DNA from: Sindora glabra
Taxonomy: Eukaryota > Streptophyta > Magnoliopsida > Fabales > Fabaceae
Direction: 5' to 3'
Assembly (NCBI GenBank): GCA_020226215.1
Contig: CM035235.1
Location: forward strand, 6,461,151 to 6,525,150
DNA: 64,000 nt
Part shown: positions 48,477 to 62,479 of the stretch, piece by piece
How positions within the stretch are numbered: position 1 is the first letter of the stretch
Layout: each line of letters opens with the position of its first letter
Notes under the pieces: model-generated
What the model was told of the DNA's origin: nothing
What the model saw: only the letters and a program-made list of their open reading frames with translations
Database searches by the model: none
Translations under genes and position numbers: made by a program

Positions 48477-49435
48477 AAAGGTAAAATCCTCTTCACAAAA
48501 AGTAATTTCCTTTTATCTATTATTATGATTATAAATTTCATCTTCTTAATTATAAATATAAGTAGTATATCATTCTTTCATCCATATACATGCAATTTCC
48601 TATGTAAAATATTTTTTGATGAAAGACATAGAGACTTTTATGTTACTTCAAATTTTTAACTAATTTTATTGAATACTTTTAATACACAATATTATTTACT
48701 ATCAATGTAAAAAATCTATTATTTATAAATTATAATTCTTAACTTATTTAATTAAAAAATAAATTAGTAAATATGCAAATTATCAATAAAAGTGGTAGTG
48801 AAAATGACTTCACTCTAAGTAGACAGATTTACACTTACTGTTTTGAAAAAACGATGGGATTAATACTAATTTGATTTAGTTGTAAATTTTAATTAAAGTT
48901 GAGTGTATTATAGGTAATAGATGTTATGGGAACTAAAACTCTTTTTTAAAAAAAAATAAATCAAATCTCCTCTTTTTAATTACCGAAAAAATGGTAACGA
49001 ATTCCAAGGGCATCAATGGATCTTAATATTACTTACGTTAGCTGGCTGTTAAGATCCTGTCATGACTCATGTACGTGGCCTGGCCTCTTTGTATGTTATA
49101 CAATAATTTTGATATTTGTACTGCATACTTTTGATGATGATGATGACATACAATAATTTTAATATTTGTACTGCAGATATATACTTAATGTATATATAAT
49201 ATTTTAAATTTAAACTTTAAATATGATAGAAAGTAAAATTTTTAAAATAATATTAGATATTATTATAGTACTAAAATATCATCTATTCCATAATTTTCTT
49301 TTTGTGTAATTCCTAATATTTTGGTAATAATTAAGTATATTAGATATGAAATATAAAATATAGGAAAAAATTGCACGTATGTCACCACTTTCACAATTTA
49401 AATTCAAAATCTTAAATTATGTATATGGTAAAATA

Positions 49436-50430
49436 TACCAAACCCCCTCTTAGATCATGTACAATTCATCCCCTAATTTTTGAAACTATACAATTAACCT
49501 CCTAAACTATGTAAACAGTGTAAATAACCCCTCATCGTTAACTTGCTGGGAAATGTGATAACTGAACCCTCTATCTAATGCAATTTTTACCATGGTGAAC
49601 GACAAAACAACTCATCATTATGTTCATCACCAGAGCCTCTATTGAAGAAGAGCAGAGTCAAAGAGAAAAAAACGAAATTGCCACCACTCAACCAGCTTGC
49701 TATCGGAATTGTTGGCAGCTTTCCTTAATCCTTGCCTTTTTCATTCAATTAAAAAAATGAAAAAAAATCCATATTTACTATAGTAATGGCTCTTTTGATG
49801 CTGTTCAATTCAATAAATATCTTCATTTCCAACTACGTCCAACATGATGTGGGTTTCTTGGAGAGGCAACTGTGAGCTAGAAGCAGAAGAGAAAGAGAAA
49901 GGACAAAGTTAGCAAAGAAGAATAGTATCTGCAATCCCCTGTCTCTATATTTGTTGTAGGCACTTTCTTCTTCTCCCTTGGATCTCTTTTCAATAATACC
50001 TTATTTGGACATATTTATATATAATCATATCATATTCCATTATAAATTCAATTTGTATATATTTGGTGAGAGAAACTTTGGTGCATTGGTGCACTGAATT
50101 TTATTATTGAATTTTATTCATCTTATATAGTATTATGTAATTAAATGAAATTTAACTGTTTTAAATAATACAAATTTTGGAGAGTTTTTAAGGGTATTCT
50201 AGAAACCTTTCATCCTAAATTTTTTGTACACATTCTAATTCAAATATAATTTCACACAATCCTTTAATTAATTCAATCATACTCATTTTCTTATTAAAAT
50301 TCTATTTTCTAATTATAAATGCCTACTCTAACTTTATCCACAAGATTACTTAATTACCGACATATTACGGAATTATCAAACAAACAATTAAGATAAAATT
50401 TTAAAATACTTGGGGTATAACAATTATCCC
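49436..50430. other. non-coding repeat-like DNA and possible LTR remains
   Basis: At 49,440-49,560 phrases such as TTTTTGAAACTATACAATTA and CCTCCTAAACTATGTAAACA match a common kind of plant dispersed repeat. The end near 50,410-50,430 (ACTTGGGGTATAACAATTAT on plus) reads on minus as TGTTATACCCCAAGT, a plausible 3' LTR start following the chromodomain frame. The LTR could not be paired. Confidence 0.4.
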
Positions 50431-53400
50431 CACATTGATGAATTCATCTTCAAATTCTTAGAAACAACTATGGGAAAAATAGATTGATTCAAGCTTTTAA
50501 ATTTACCTAAAAGATATGGATAATTCTATTTCATTTCTACTTCAAATTCCTATGTAACCTTTTTTTCAATCTCATGTTTTTGCCAATGAACTTTTATTAA
50601 AGGTATTATCTTGGACTTGAGCTTGTAGATCTGGGGATCTAGAATCTGTATTAGATGATCTTCAAAGGAGATTTTCAGATCTAATTGAAGTGGTTCATGC
50701 TGAAGAATGTGAGAAGCATTAGGAAATATTTATGCAGCATGTAGATATGAAATATTGGATGAATGACATGTAAATCACCTGGTAAATCTAAGTGATAAGC
50801 AAATGCTCCAACATGTTGAACAATTAGGAAAGGACCTATATAATGTTATGCAACTTTTCCTTTTCTACTAAATTACATTACTCCCTTCGTTAGGAAAACT
50901 TTTAAGAAAACCATATAAACTTCCTAAAATTTTAATTTTTTTCTTCTTTTATCTACATAAAACTTTTGATGATCTTGCACATTTTTCAATCTTTTTCAAA
51001 TGATTTTCACTTTTTTTAGTTCATCAGAAACAAGATCAGGTTTAAGGAACTTAGCTTCTCCTAGTTTAAACCATCCTATTAGGGATCTACATCTTCCACT
51101 ATATAAGGTTGCATACGGTGCCATTTTAATGGAGATTGGTAATTATTATTATGCACAAATTCAATCAGAGGCAAGTATTTCTACTATTTACCTTCAAATT
51201 CAAAAGAACACACACACATACACACAACATCTCTTCCAAAGTTTGGATGGTACATTTAGATTGGCTATCTGTTTAATGATGGAAGGCAGTATTGAAATGT
51301 AATTGCATTCCAAGAGCTTGCTAGAAAGATTGCTAGAAATGAGTTGTGAACAACATGCCTTGATCATATATGATAATGAGAGGACTTCCATGTAGAGAAA
51401 TTCTTTTATCAAGGTACAACTGAGCATATTAAACTACAAAATAATTGATTTTAACTAAAAGGAAACAAGTTGTCTTGGTCAATCTATTAACCATTACTTA
51501 TATCAAATCAGACTTTTTTTAAGTTTTAGAAAGACCAATGAGGAAGTTCATAATTACATTAACCTACTTTTATTTAGGAATAAGAAGGGTTTAATATAAA
51601 CCTAAGGGTTTTTTATGTTTGACTTTGACTTGTTGATAAGTAAGATATTTTAGCACAAAATCAAGAATGTTTCTTTTCATACCTTTTTACTAGAAGTTTT
51701 ATTGAAAATCATGATGCATCTTTGTAACACCTAGCTATATGGTATAGGAGGAAACATAAGCTTGATAAAGTTATTCATTTCTCTCATATGCAAGAACCTA
51801 AAGTCAATTCTAAAATCTAATTACCCTTTATTCATCAACTATCAAATTTGCATTTTAATTGGCCATTACTTCATCTCTTAAAATTGGATATTAAGGATCT
51901 TGCTTTTTGTGATTCTTTGATTCTTTCTATCAATATAGATTGAAATGCCAATTTAACAATTACCACCATTTGATATTTAGTTTAAATGTTGGCTAGAATT
52001 CTTGCTTAGAGCATTAGTCACAACATTAGCTTTACCTATATAGGTAATATTACAATCATAATCTTTCACCAATTCTATCCATTTACACTACCTCAAGTTT
52101 AAAACTTTTTAACTAAAAATGCATTTTAGGCTTTTGTGATTGGTTTATATCTCATAAGTTTCACCATACAGATAGTGGTGCCAATTTTCAATGCAAAAAT
52201 AAATACAACCATTTCTTGATCGTAAGTTAAATAATTTATTTTGTACTTCTTCAACTATCAAGATGCATAAGTAATTACTTTCCTATTTTACATTAGCACA
52301 CAATCTAAACCAATTTGAAAAGTATCACAATAAATAGAAAAGCCATTAGGTCTTGAAGGAAAAGCTAAAATTGGAATAGAAGTTTAACAAGTTTTTAATT
52401 GTTAGAAGTTATTTTTGCATTTGTTAGACCATTTGAACCTTACCCCTTTTTGAGTAAGTTTTTTCAATGGAGATGCAATATTGGAAAAGTCTTTTACAAA
52501 TTGACAATAGTAATTAGCCATTTTAAGGAAAGTTTAAAATTTTAATATAGTTGATATTATTGTCCAAGTTTGTATTGTTTCAATTTTCTGCAAATTAACT
52601 TGGATATTGTCCTAAGATATCATATGTCCCAAGAATTTTACACTGGTGAGCCAAAATTTATGTTTGGAAAATTTACAAAGAATTAATGTTCTTAAAAGGT
52701 TTGTAAGATAATTTATAAATGGTAAACATGATCTTTTTCATTCTTGTAATAAATTAAGGATGTCATTGAAGAAGATAATTATGAACTTATTAAGGAATGA
52801 GTCGAAAATTTTATTCATGAGATCCATGAACGGTGTATGAGAATTAGTAAGGCCAAAAGACATGATGAGGAATTCATAATGGTTGTACCAAGTTCTAAAA
52901 GTTGTTTTAGGAGTGTCTCTTTTTTAAATTCTTAATTAATGATAACCAAAATGGAAATCAATCTTAGAAAAATATTTTGCACCTTGCAATTGGTCAAATA
53001 GGTCATCAATTGAAGGTAATAAGTATTCATCTTTAATTATAACCTTATTCAATTGATAATAATTAATACAAAGGCATAACGTTTCATTTTTCTTCTTTAC
53101 AAACAATACCGATGCTCCCTATAAAGAAAAATCGAGACAAATGAAGTCATTATCAATTAGTTCTTGCAATTGCTTCTTAAGTTTTTTCAATTCAACCAGA
53201 GCCATTTAGTAAAGTGAAATGGAAATGGGATCAAACATCAAGAGCAACTTCAATATTGAATTTAATCTTACAATTTAGAGGTAAATTAAGTAGATCATTT
53301 GGAAACATATCTAGAAATTCACAAACTACAAGAACATTTTGGATTTTAGGAGAAGATTGATTTAGGACTTTGATGATAGTAATATATGTTGAACATTCAT

Positions 53401-55426
53401 TTTTTATAAGCTTTTAAGCCTTGATACTGGAGATAATTCTAATAATTCCTAAGTTCTTTTCTCATTAAAATACAATAAGGGGCTTATTCTATAATAAAAG
53501 TAACTATTTTGTTAAAATAATTCATCTAAGCATGATATTTTAATAACCAATCCATACCTAAGATGATGTTATAATTTATCATTTCCAAAAGAATCAAATC
53601 TATAAACATAATTTGATCATGGATACAAATAGATAAATATCTAAAAACTAAATAGCAACAAAAAGGTCTATCTATGGGTGTTAATACTAACAAAGAGTTT
53701 GGCAATTTATAGAGAGGTTTTCTTCATCAATGAAGTAAATTTTATGAAAGCAAAAGAGTGAGTAGCTCCTGAATCTATCAAAACATAAATTGATAAATTT
53801 TTAACAAAAAATATATTTACAATAATAGCATTGGAGGCTTAGGCTTCCTGATGAGTTAAAATGAACAATATGACTCAATATCTTAGTATGTTTCTCTCTC
53901 TGGTGTTACCATTACCATTAGGCCTTTGAGTCAGTTATGGTCTGATGGTTACTATTAGGTTATAATTGAATTTTATTGAGAAGCTAGCTAGTTTACGTTA
54001 TAACTTTATGGATTGCTTGGGTAATTTTTTCTTTTGTGGCTTAACTAACCATATTGGAAATAGACTATGTTCATTTTATTACAAGACCCCAGATGCTTGT
54101 TCCCATATTGAACACATTTAGGTGGTTTTTCTTGAAAATTGCTTCTATTTTGAAATTGCCCTTACAAGAGCTAGTAAAAGCACCAGAATAGGATGAAGAA
54201 TTACCATGACCTTTTCCTCTTGAAGGTACACTACTAGTGCTTTCAAGATGAAAATTTGGAATAGATTGACTTTTTTCACTTTAAGGAATATTGGATAGAG
54301 CCATTCCTTCCACATTGGCTGGATGACTTAGTTCTTAAATCAATTATGTTTTCCTCTAGATTAAACCATTCTTTCCTCTTAATCTTTAATTTGATATTCC
54401 ATTTCTAATGCTAATTAATAATATTTTGAAATATGATGTTTTTAGTGACATGAATAACATTGAAGAAGTAATCACAAACCATAAGCAAATCTCTAAACTT
54501 TTGCTCTTTCAGTAGGAATTAGATATCTTGTATAATGGGATAAGCGAATGAACCATATGACATATTCATTAACAAACATTGACCCTTATTTTAGATATTC
54601 AAATTCTCAAATTTTAGCTTTACAAGTACTAAAAGGCAAGAATTGATCAATGAAGAGTTCTTGGAAAGCTAACTAAGTCAAGGGTGGCATGGTAGATTTT
54701 TTATTTTCTATAATAATGACAAACCACAAGTGGACAATATCTTCTAGTTTATAACCAACAAGTTCAATAAGCACTAAATTAGAATAAGAAAGCATTTTGC
54801 CATATCATTCAATTTGAGTAAGGAATTAATGAGGAATAATATCAAAATCCATTCCAATGAAATAAGAAGGTTTTAACTTATTGAATTTATGAATAATGGA
54901 TAGTTTGCTAGTAAGATTTTCTTCAGGTGGGTTATTTTTTTTTCTTTTCCATGGCTAAAGGCTTGATCCTCATATTCCTAATGTTATTCTTGCTCTTTTT
55001 CTTAATGGAAATCCTGACCTATATCAAATAGTAATTGTTAGCAAAAAAATGGTAGCCCACGAAGGGATATTCTAATTATTATTTCCCCTGTGTCTACCAT
55101 TATGAGCTTACAACCCTTTAGATGACTCTTCATCACTTAAATAACTAGCCTTACAGCGATTGGATTTTGTTATTTGCTAGGTTTCAAATGTTTAGCTCAT
55201 TTACAAACATACCTATAAGCAGTTATGCTATAAAAGCTCTACTGCCACCATTTAATAACTTTAAGGTCCATTGAAATAGTATTAGTTGGTACGTGTTCTC
55301 AAGCATACACATACCACTAATACAATTTTAACCAACTTTTAAATAAATAGTCATAATTGTATCTTAGTCTTCCTATTATAGGGATCCATTTTTTCCACTT
55401 GTTTCCTAGATTATGCTTTGATACCA
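50430..55426 (-). mobile_element. decayed Ty3/gypsy (chromovirus-like) retrotransposon, internal region
   Basis: Protein similarity runs right to left on the minus strand. A gag remnant at about 54,930-54,050 includes KLEDI..LWF and a zinc knuckle near 54,115 (CVQYGNKHLGSC, second Cys lost). Reverse transcriptase at 53,130-52,740 reads KYFSKIDFHFGYH and MSFGLTN; the usual YXDD-type box reads FFNDIL, so a catalytic Asp is Asn. RNase H follows near 52,350-52,100. The integrase C-terminus at 50,850-50,590 reads YHLDLPGD, VIHPIFHIYMLHKY. A chromodomain-like tail near 50,560-50,450 (LIKVHWQKHEIEK) suggests the Tekay/Del type. Stops and shifts occur throughout. The element is long dead. Confidence 0.85.
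55415..55426 (-). other. primer binding site for initiator Met tRNA
   Basis: On the minus strand this reads TGGTATCAAAGC, one base from the usual plant gypsy site TGGTATCAGAGC, complementary to the 3' end of initiator Met tRNA. It lies right upstream of the gag side of the element, fixing its orientation and the inner edge of the 5' LTR. Confidence 0.75.
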
Positions 55427-55429
55427 ACT

Positions 55430-58190
55430 TTATCATGATTTTTCTGATCGTGATTGATATGGATCTTGTTTCTAATATCCATAAGCCTATCTATCCAAAT
55501 TTAACATCATCACATAATTACTAAACAAGGATTATATTTCATTACTTGATTTTTTTATAAATAAAGTAAATGTTTACAGCAAAAGCTATATTATCATATG
55601 TTCAAACTAATTACAAGCCTAACCACTATTATTATCTAGGTACTATTATGATTATAGTTATTTGTCGTACTATTAAAAGAGTCTTATCCTAAATAGTTAG
55701 TGATAGTTGAAGATCTTCACTCGGAATACTTATAAAACATTTAAAAAATAATAAGACTATATCTTAATAAATAAATAATTTACTTAATTATACATGAACA
55801 TATTCATTCATCTATATGATCATAGCTTATATTATTCCAGGGAATGTTATATTTATAATTCAACAAATTAGAAATAATCATGAACATAATTAAATTTATA
55901 CACAAGAAACAACAAATAAACCACTTTGTGCCTTTCAGTCCTCGTATTTTATTCACAAATCCAACCTTATTGCTTTAGACACCTTATTTGTTAACAATAG
56001 TTAACTAGATTTGATGTTATTGTCTTAATTTCATCATTTCATTTCATTTCTTAACATTTTATTACTAGATCATCCTATTTCATTCTCAACATTTCATCAT
56101 TTTCTATCATATCCAATTCAATTACAAAGAATCAACATTTACACACAAGTAACCAAGCAAGCATTCAAAACCCTCTAAGTATTAATATACATGCAACTAA
56201 ATTATTTTACCTTATTTTCTTGTTTCACGTGTTCATCTTTTAGGAAAATAAACTAGGTACTTAAGTGCACTACTTAAGTATAAGCTCTAACATGAGGGTC
56301 CTACTTAAGTACTATACCTTAGTACTCAAAGGTAAAGACAATAGAGGACTCTAGTATTTAAGTATAATACTTGGATACAGGCCATAAATAACAAGGCTTA
56401 TATTCGAGTAGTGTACTTGAATATTTAACATTAGAGAGCAAAATGTTCTTTGATGTTCAAGTATGATACTCAAATACTACGCTATTCTGTTTACACACAA
56501 GGTAGTACTCGAACATTCAATCTAGAATTTCTAGAAAATAGCTTAAGAAATGTAGAAAACCCAGCAATCCAATCTATAGGGATCATTTTACTAGCATCTT
56601 ATAATTTCAATGATAAAGTTATTAATTTTGTCTAATTTATAACATACTGTAATAATTTTATCTTATAAAAATAAAATTTTTATCCGCTTGAAGCTAATAA
56701 CTCATAAGCTCCTTTATGCTTTCTCACCTAAAATTTTTCTTTCGTTTCCATGTAAAATCAATTTTCCAAGACTTAATCATTTTAAAGAATCATTTGCAAA
56801 TCATTTTGTTAAGACCAAATCCTTTCAAAAAAATTTCAAGAAAACATGCTTACAAGTAATCCACCATTAATTTCATGGTTTCAACATAATAGCAATAACA
56901 ATCACAATATATATATCCTCTCAGGAGAAACTAAGATTAAAAAAGAATGGATCTTTACTTATTCAAAGATATTTGTAGAACTTGTTTCCTCCACCTAAAA
57001 ACTAAAGCATAGTATCCAAAACAAGATAGAGTTAGTGAAGAATTTAAACAAAGAACTATGAAAAAAAATAAATTCATGGAAGTTTATAAACTTTTACCTC
57101 CATTAGAAGATCAAGAGAGCTCTTATCTCCAATGAACTCTCAAGAACACTTAAAAAACTAATAGAATCTCATTATAACTAGTAAGAATACTCAAGAAATT
57201 ATTTTTTTCTTTCTCTTTAGCCATGCATCTCTAGGCTTGGTATATGGAGATTTGAGCTTACCTCTACTTTATTTATAGTGTAAATAAGAGTGCTCTCTAA
57301 GTATGCTTGCATCATCATGCATGTATCATCCTAGAGAATATCCTTATTCTTAGAATATTTTATTAATTTCTCCTCAAATTTTGCTCATATGTCCTTTATT
57401 TATGTAAAAATTCCTCATTTCCCAAGTTTTACTTAAATACCTTTCAACTAAGCCTATTTTTTTTCTTCTTTCCTTAAGTAACCATCCACTTCTTCTTGAA
57501 TAGGTTTAGAATTACATTTTTGCCATCTTGAGTCAATTCTAAGATATTCTTAAATAGAAACACTAAGGGTCTATTTATTTTATATTTTTAAAAATTATTT
57601 CATATTTTTTTATTTTTAAAAATAGAAGAATATGTTTGCAACCAATTTTTAGAAAATATTTTTAAAAATTATTCGCTAAATATATAACTTAAAAATAAAA
57701 AAATAAAAATAACTAATTTTAGTTTTAGTTGTTTTCTAAATTTGTTTTCTTATTATGAATATCAGTTTTATAATTAAATGATATATTTCCTTATTTATAA
57801 TATTAATCACCCTTTAATTTTGATTTTTTTAATCTAAAAATAGTTTTTAAGAAACAAAAAATAGTTTTTGAAAATAATTTTTAAAAATATAAAAATAAAA
57901 ATATATTCAAATACACTCTAAACTACTCCAAAATCCTATCAACTATGGAGCTTGGATACTTTTAATTTCTTACATTTTTCCAATTAATTCCTAATAAATT
58001 TTCTATTTAATGAATTCTTTGTCTAATAATAATAAGTATTTCCATTAACTATCCATTAATAAGCATTGTCTAGTTTTATTTTATTAATTTCTACCTACTG
58101 AATTTTTATTAAGTATTACACAAAAGGAGTACAAAATACTATGTAAGTGTCCAAAATATAGGGCATTATGTTATACGACATCATTACGGA
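55430..58190. other. region upstream of gypsy PBS, probable 5' LTR remains plus insertions
   Basis: By position a 5' LTR should start at about 55,430. No clear partner was found near 50.4 kb. A curious run of near-palindromic phrases with ACTTAAGTA (56,250-56,420) is present. It contains the MITE at 57,570-57,930. No gene. Confidence 0.4.
57570..57930 (-). repeat. MITE, same family as 9,597-9,922
   Basis: The fold-back begins GGGTCTATTTATTTTATATT and ends AAAATATATTCAAATACACT. Its reverse complement shares TTTTTATTTTTATATTTTTA, TTAATATTATAAATA and CATTTAATTATAAA with the element at 9,597. CTAA occurs at both flanks but a true target duplication is unproven. Confidence 0.65.
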
Positions 58191-60540
58191 AGGAGCTTCG
58201 ATTAAGATGTTATGGTATCTTTTTATACACTATGGTTTAAATGCTTACTTGCTAATGCAAAAGATGCTAAGAATTTAATGTGGCATGTGAAGCAAATGAT
58301 TTCCAATGGCAAACTTTGTCATTTGGCAGATTCTTCTTAATGGAGAATAATTAACTTATTTTTTGTTGAATTTGGATGTGAAGCAAAAAACCTTAAACTT
58401 ACATTATATATTGATGGAATGAAGCTTCATCATGACACAAGCAGTAAATCTTGCTTGGCATATTTAAAAGCATTCCAACTAAACTATTACATATATTTTT
58501 CTCCATATACTTCACGTCAATGTTATATATGACAAATAAGTTCTTCTAATATAGAAGATTGAAGAATATAGCCCTTTTCTTCCCTAGATTGTCATCGTTT
58601 TACAAGTGCATTTAATTTACTGAAAATCATATTAATATGTATTACCCTATCATAAACGCCATTCTCAATTAAAGGCTTTAAAGCTATTGCTTTCTTCAAT
58701 AAACCATTATAAACTTCTCTTAGCTGATAATAGTTATAAGAATAAGGTAAAAATCCCCTATGACTAAAATATATTGCTTTCTTCCCATGCCTAAGTTGAT
58801 AAAAAGATATGCTATTTTCATAATTAGGACATGCATTGCATCTTTTAATGTTATATCTTGATAAGTTTTCATAAATTGGGAAGTCATTGATTATATAAAA
58901 GAGTATGGCATGCAACCTAAAAGACTTTGTATGATATACGTTGAACATTGACACACCTTCATCCTACATTAGTCTTAAGTCATCAATAAGTGGTGCTAAT
59001 AAGACATCTATATCATTTTTCGATTCACTAGGTCTTAAAATTAACAATGTTAACATTATATACTTGCGCTTTATGCATAATGAAGGATGGGGATTGTAAA
59101 TCACTAACATGATAAACCATATGCTATATAAAGGATGGAGTCAATGCCAAACTAAACTTGTAAGAAATAACTGTATGGAATGAATTATGATTAAAAAAAA
59201 AGGTTAATGTATATATTTACCTCTGGCCTGTCATACCTTGTCTAAAAATGAGAAATATAAGTTTTCACAAGTTTTTACATGGTCTTAAAGTGCCTTGAGA
59301 CTATTGTTTCAACATTGAAAACTTTATTTCTATAAAGGATTTGAAATTAGTTGATTTGAAGTTTCACAATAATTATACTTTAATATAACAACTTTTGCCT
59401 ATTTCCATTCTAGGAATATTGCCTAAGCATGTGAAACAAGCTATCACAGGACTTTATTTCTTCTTGAATACACTATATGCTAAGGTCATTAACCTAAAGA
59501 ATTTTAAGTTGCATAAAGAGATTGTTGTCATACTATGCCAACTTAAGATAAATTTTCCACCTTTATTCTTTAATATCATTATGCATTTGATTATGCATTT
59601 GGTAAGGGAGATAAAAATTTATAGATTATTTTACTTAAGATGAATTTACCTACTTGAGCGATATATAAAAATCCTAAAAGGGTATATCCATAATAAAAAA
59701 ATCTCAAATAATGTATTATTGAAGGATACATTAATGAGGAAATTATGGAGTTTTGAATTGAATATTTATCAAATATATATATTATCAAACTTTCCAAGCC
59801 TAACTATGAAGGAAGAATTTTAGGGAAAGTATATAGGATTGAATGGAGATAAAAATCATGAAATATAGGATAAGTACAACTTTATATTGTATAAAATAGT
59901 GAAGAGATTGAATCTTATATGGATGACCATATTACTCTTATAAAAAAACTCAGTTACAATAAGAATGATCAGTAGGTATAAGCTAAACATAATCACTTAT
60001 TCATTATACGGTTCTGCAGCTAAATGGGGAGCATGATGACATAAACAGTAAACGTTATTTTTGATATTATAAGATAGTTAGCTAATATTGCATGAAGATT
60101 ATATCTTATTATGAATATTATATCAATGAGTATTCTTTCTACATGAAACAAATAGGATGAAAAGACACTATGCAAATGGTAGAATCATTCTAATGGCTTA
60201 AGTAATGCATGTTTCTAGTGTAAAAAACAAAGACCCTATCTATGCGATAATGTCATATTACGAGATCATCGAATAAATATGGGGGCTTGACTACATCCAA
60301 TTTAGGGAGTACATATTTCTACGTAAATGGATGGAGAATAATAATAACATTTAAGTAGATGAATTAAAAGTCATGTTGTGAATCTTAGTAAAAGGATTAT
60401 AAGGGAAAGTCGTTTATAATGGTATCTCAAATAAAATAATTTTTTTATGCGATAAACCTAATTGATAAGTAATAATTTGTATTTCTTCAAAGGAAAAGAT
60501 AGATTATTAGTAACAAGAATGAAAAAGAAATAGCCACCAA
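58190..60540 (+). pseudogene. CACTA (En/Spm) TNP2 transposase relic with internal inversion
   Basis: Plus-strand TNP2 phrases at 58,250-58,435: NLMWHVKQMISNGKLCHLAD, then VEFGCEAKNLKLTLYIDGMK. The next part of the protein is on the minus strand, reading from about 59,160 to 58,440: LVIYNPHPSFIMHK, NDIDVLLAPLIDDLRLM, LHAILFYIINDFPIYENLS, HGKKAIYFSHRGFLP, then NICNSLVGMLLNMPSK. The plus strand resumes at 59,225 with LPLACHTLSKNEKYKFSQVF, GILPKHVKQAITGLYFF and, near 60,240-60,345, YYEIIE, stop, IWGLDYIQF. This order is exactly that of TNP2 if the middle is flipped back. Many stops and frame changes. TNP2 is the nuclear DDE enzyme that moves CACTA elements; this copy is inactive. Confidence 0.85.
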
Positions 60541-61639
60541 TATTGAAAACGCACCTTCTCACTCATTAAGAATACCTCTAGCTAATTACAAAGGCAATTT
60601 GGAGGAATTCTATGTGCGAAAAAAATCATGGTAAGGGGATATGGATTGATGATCACTTCAAAGAAATTTTCAAATTCAATTTCAAGGTATTAATGTTCTC
60701 ATTTTTAAAGTTATATACATAATTACTTGCTTGTTAGTCTTTATTTTGTTAATTGTTTCTATTTCATTGATGCATATTTCACATGAAAGATAAATATAAT
60801 GAAGGAACAAGAATTTAAATATCCTCAAACAAAAAAATATCTATGATAATTACAAAGTAATTTGGTTTTCACTAATAAACATTTTTTTTATTTATGATTG
60901 CCAATGCTACCAAGTTGTTATATGCTTATTTTTCCCTTGCAATTTGAAACATGGTCTAGCCATATGCCAACATTCAGTAGTGTAATTTTTTTTTGGTGAG
61001 GTATTATCTAGTCTAATATCCTAATTATATAAAATTAGTTCATAGGAAATATGGCTTTTATTTCAGTTGAACAATTTCATATTGGATTAAGGAATATGGG
61101 ATTGTGTAGTGTGATACAAAATATTAGCTTCTATTTCATTTAAGGTACTCTGTATATATTTTGAAATTAAAGTATTGTAAAGTTAGTTTCTATTTTATTT
61201 GAGGATCCTGTATATATTTGAAATTGGTTGTTGTATATTAGAAAATATTTTGAAAAGTTGTACAAAATAAAGCAATTATACAAAAAGGAATATTTTTTTT
61301 TTGCTTTTAGAGGGAGGACATACCATGTTAGTTATTTAACAATTTTGATGTGATATATAAAACATTTTGTGTTGAATTTTTAAAAACAGTGACATTAAAT
61401 ATTGATTTTCAACAATGGCTCATTGGTACAAATCAATATTATTATTTTAATAATTGATGTCTTATCTCATTGCATTATATTTTTCATGAAGAAATGATGT
61501 CAATTCCATCAATAAAAGAATTGATGCCATTTTAATTTTTAATGTTGATTATATATAATGATATTCCATTAGACATTATTCAAAAATCAATGTATAATCC
61601 ACTAATAACATAACATCTATTTGTAATTTTGTAATAGTG
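60541..61639 (+). mobile_element. probable 3' part and terminus of the CACTA element
   Basis: The strand-reversed end reads CACTATTACAAAATTACAAA starting at 61,639, the CACTA signature. Inside, sequences such as AATTGATGTC, ATTGATTTT and AATTGATGCC recur in both orientations within 300 bases, as expected for subterminal repeats. The matching 5' terminus and the 3-bp target duplication were not found. Confidence 0.5.
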
Positions 61640-62124
61640 ATATATGATTTGTACTATTAATACTTTGCCTAATCATGTTAAATTTCCATCCAAATCTAAC
61701 ATAAAGTATCACATGCAAGTCAAATGCTCTTTTGTTAGCTATAATTTGACCTGATTTCATTTGAATTTGTTCCTAATTTCACTTGTTGTTTTTGCTTTTT
61801 CTCTTTCACTTGAAATATAATCTCCTAATAGAAATTCACCTTTAATTTTTTCAAGAATTTTTGGTACTGCTCTTTATTGATTTATATATGTAACCATGTG
61901 CTTCAAGGAAATATTAGTAGGAGGCTTTCAGATTTCATAAAATTTTGTTGGAAGTTGTAAAGAAATTTTATAACAATTAAATGTAAATTTTATTCAGGGA
62001 TTATGTTTTATGTAAAAGAGGAAATTAGGCATAATAGAGTGAAATGAGAGACAATCATGGTGAAGTTAAGTTAAATTAAAACTAATAAAAGAATATATGA
62101 CTTCTATGTGATAATTTACATTAA

Positions 62125-62302
62125 GGGTCCATTTGTTTAGGGGGGAAAACAGTTTTCTAGAATTTATTTTTCAATTTTCCCATGTTTGGAGGTTTAAAAA
62201 AACTGGTCAATAGAAAATTGAAATTCGGTCAACTGGAGAGTTATCTTAATTTTTTAGAAAACAACTTTCTGATTTATAAAATGGAATTCATTTTCCCCAC
62301 AC
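62125..62302. repeat. small fold-back MITE, related to the window's left edge
   Basis: It starts GGGTCCATTTGTTTAGGGGG and ends AAAATGGAATTCATTTTCCCC, complementary over about 20 bases. The same GGGGGGAAAA terminal pattern is present at 1-42. Likely a non-autonomous hAT-type element. Confidence 0.55.
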
Positions 62303-62479
62303 GCATTGCTTAGTGTCTTTGCCAAGCTATTGTTGAAGCCGTTTTTCAAGGTGTGCCGATTACGCCAGTTTCTTCTGAGTCAGCTTTCGATGGTGTGAGC
62401 CGCTGCTTAAAACATGTGATATTCATCACGTTGCAAAAAACGGGAACTCTACTGTCTCCAATCAGCTCCACAAGGTCAT

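Noticed and set aside
55430..58190. A complete pair of LTRs for the gypsy element
   Set aside because: Primer binding site and 3' end of the polyprotein are visible, but no long shared sequence between 49.4-50.4 kb and 55.4-58.2 kb could be found by eye.
58592..58954. 120-codon minus frame as a separate small gene
   Set aside because: It reads as the middle of CACTA TNP2, whose flanking parts lie on the plus strand; it is part of the inverted segment.
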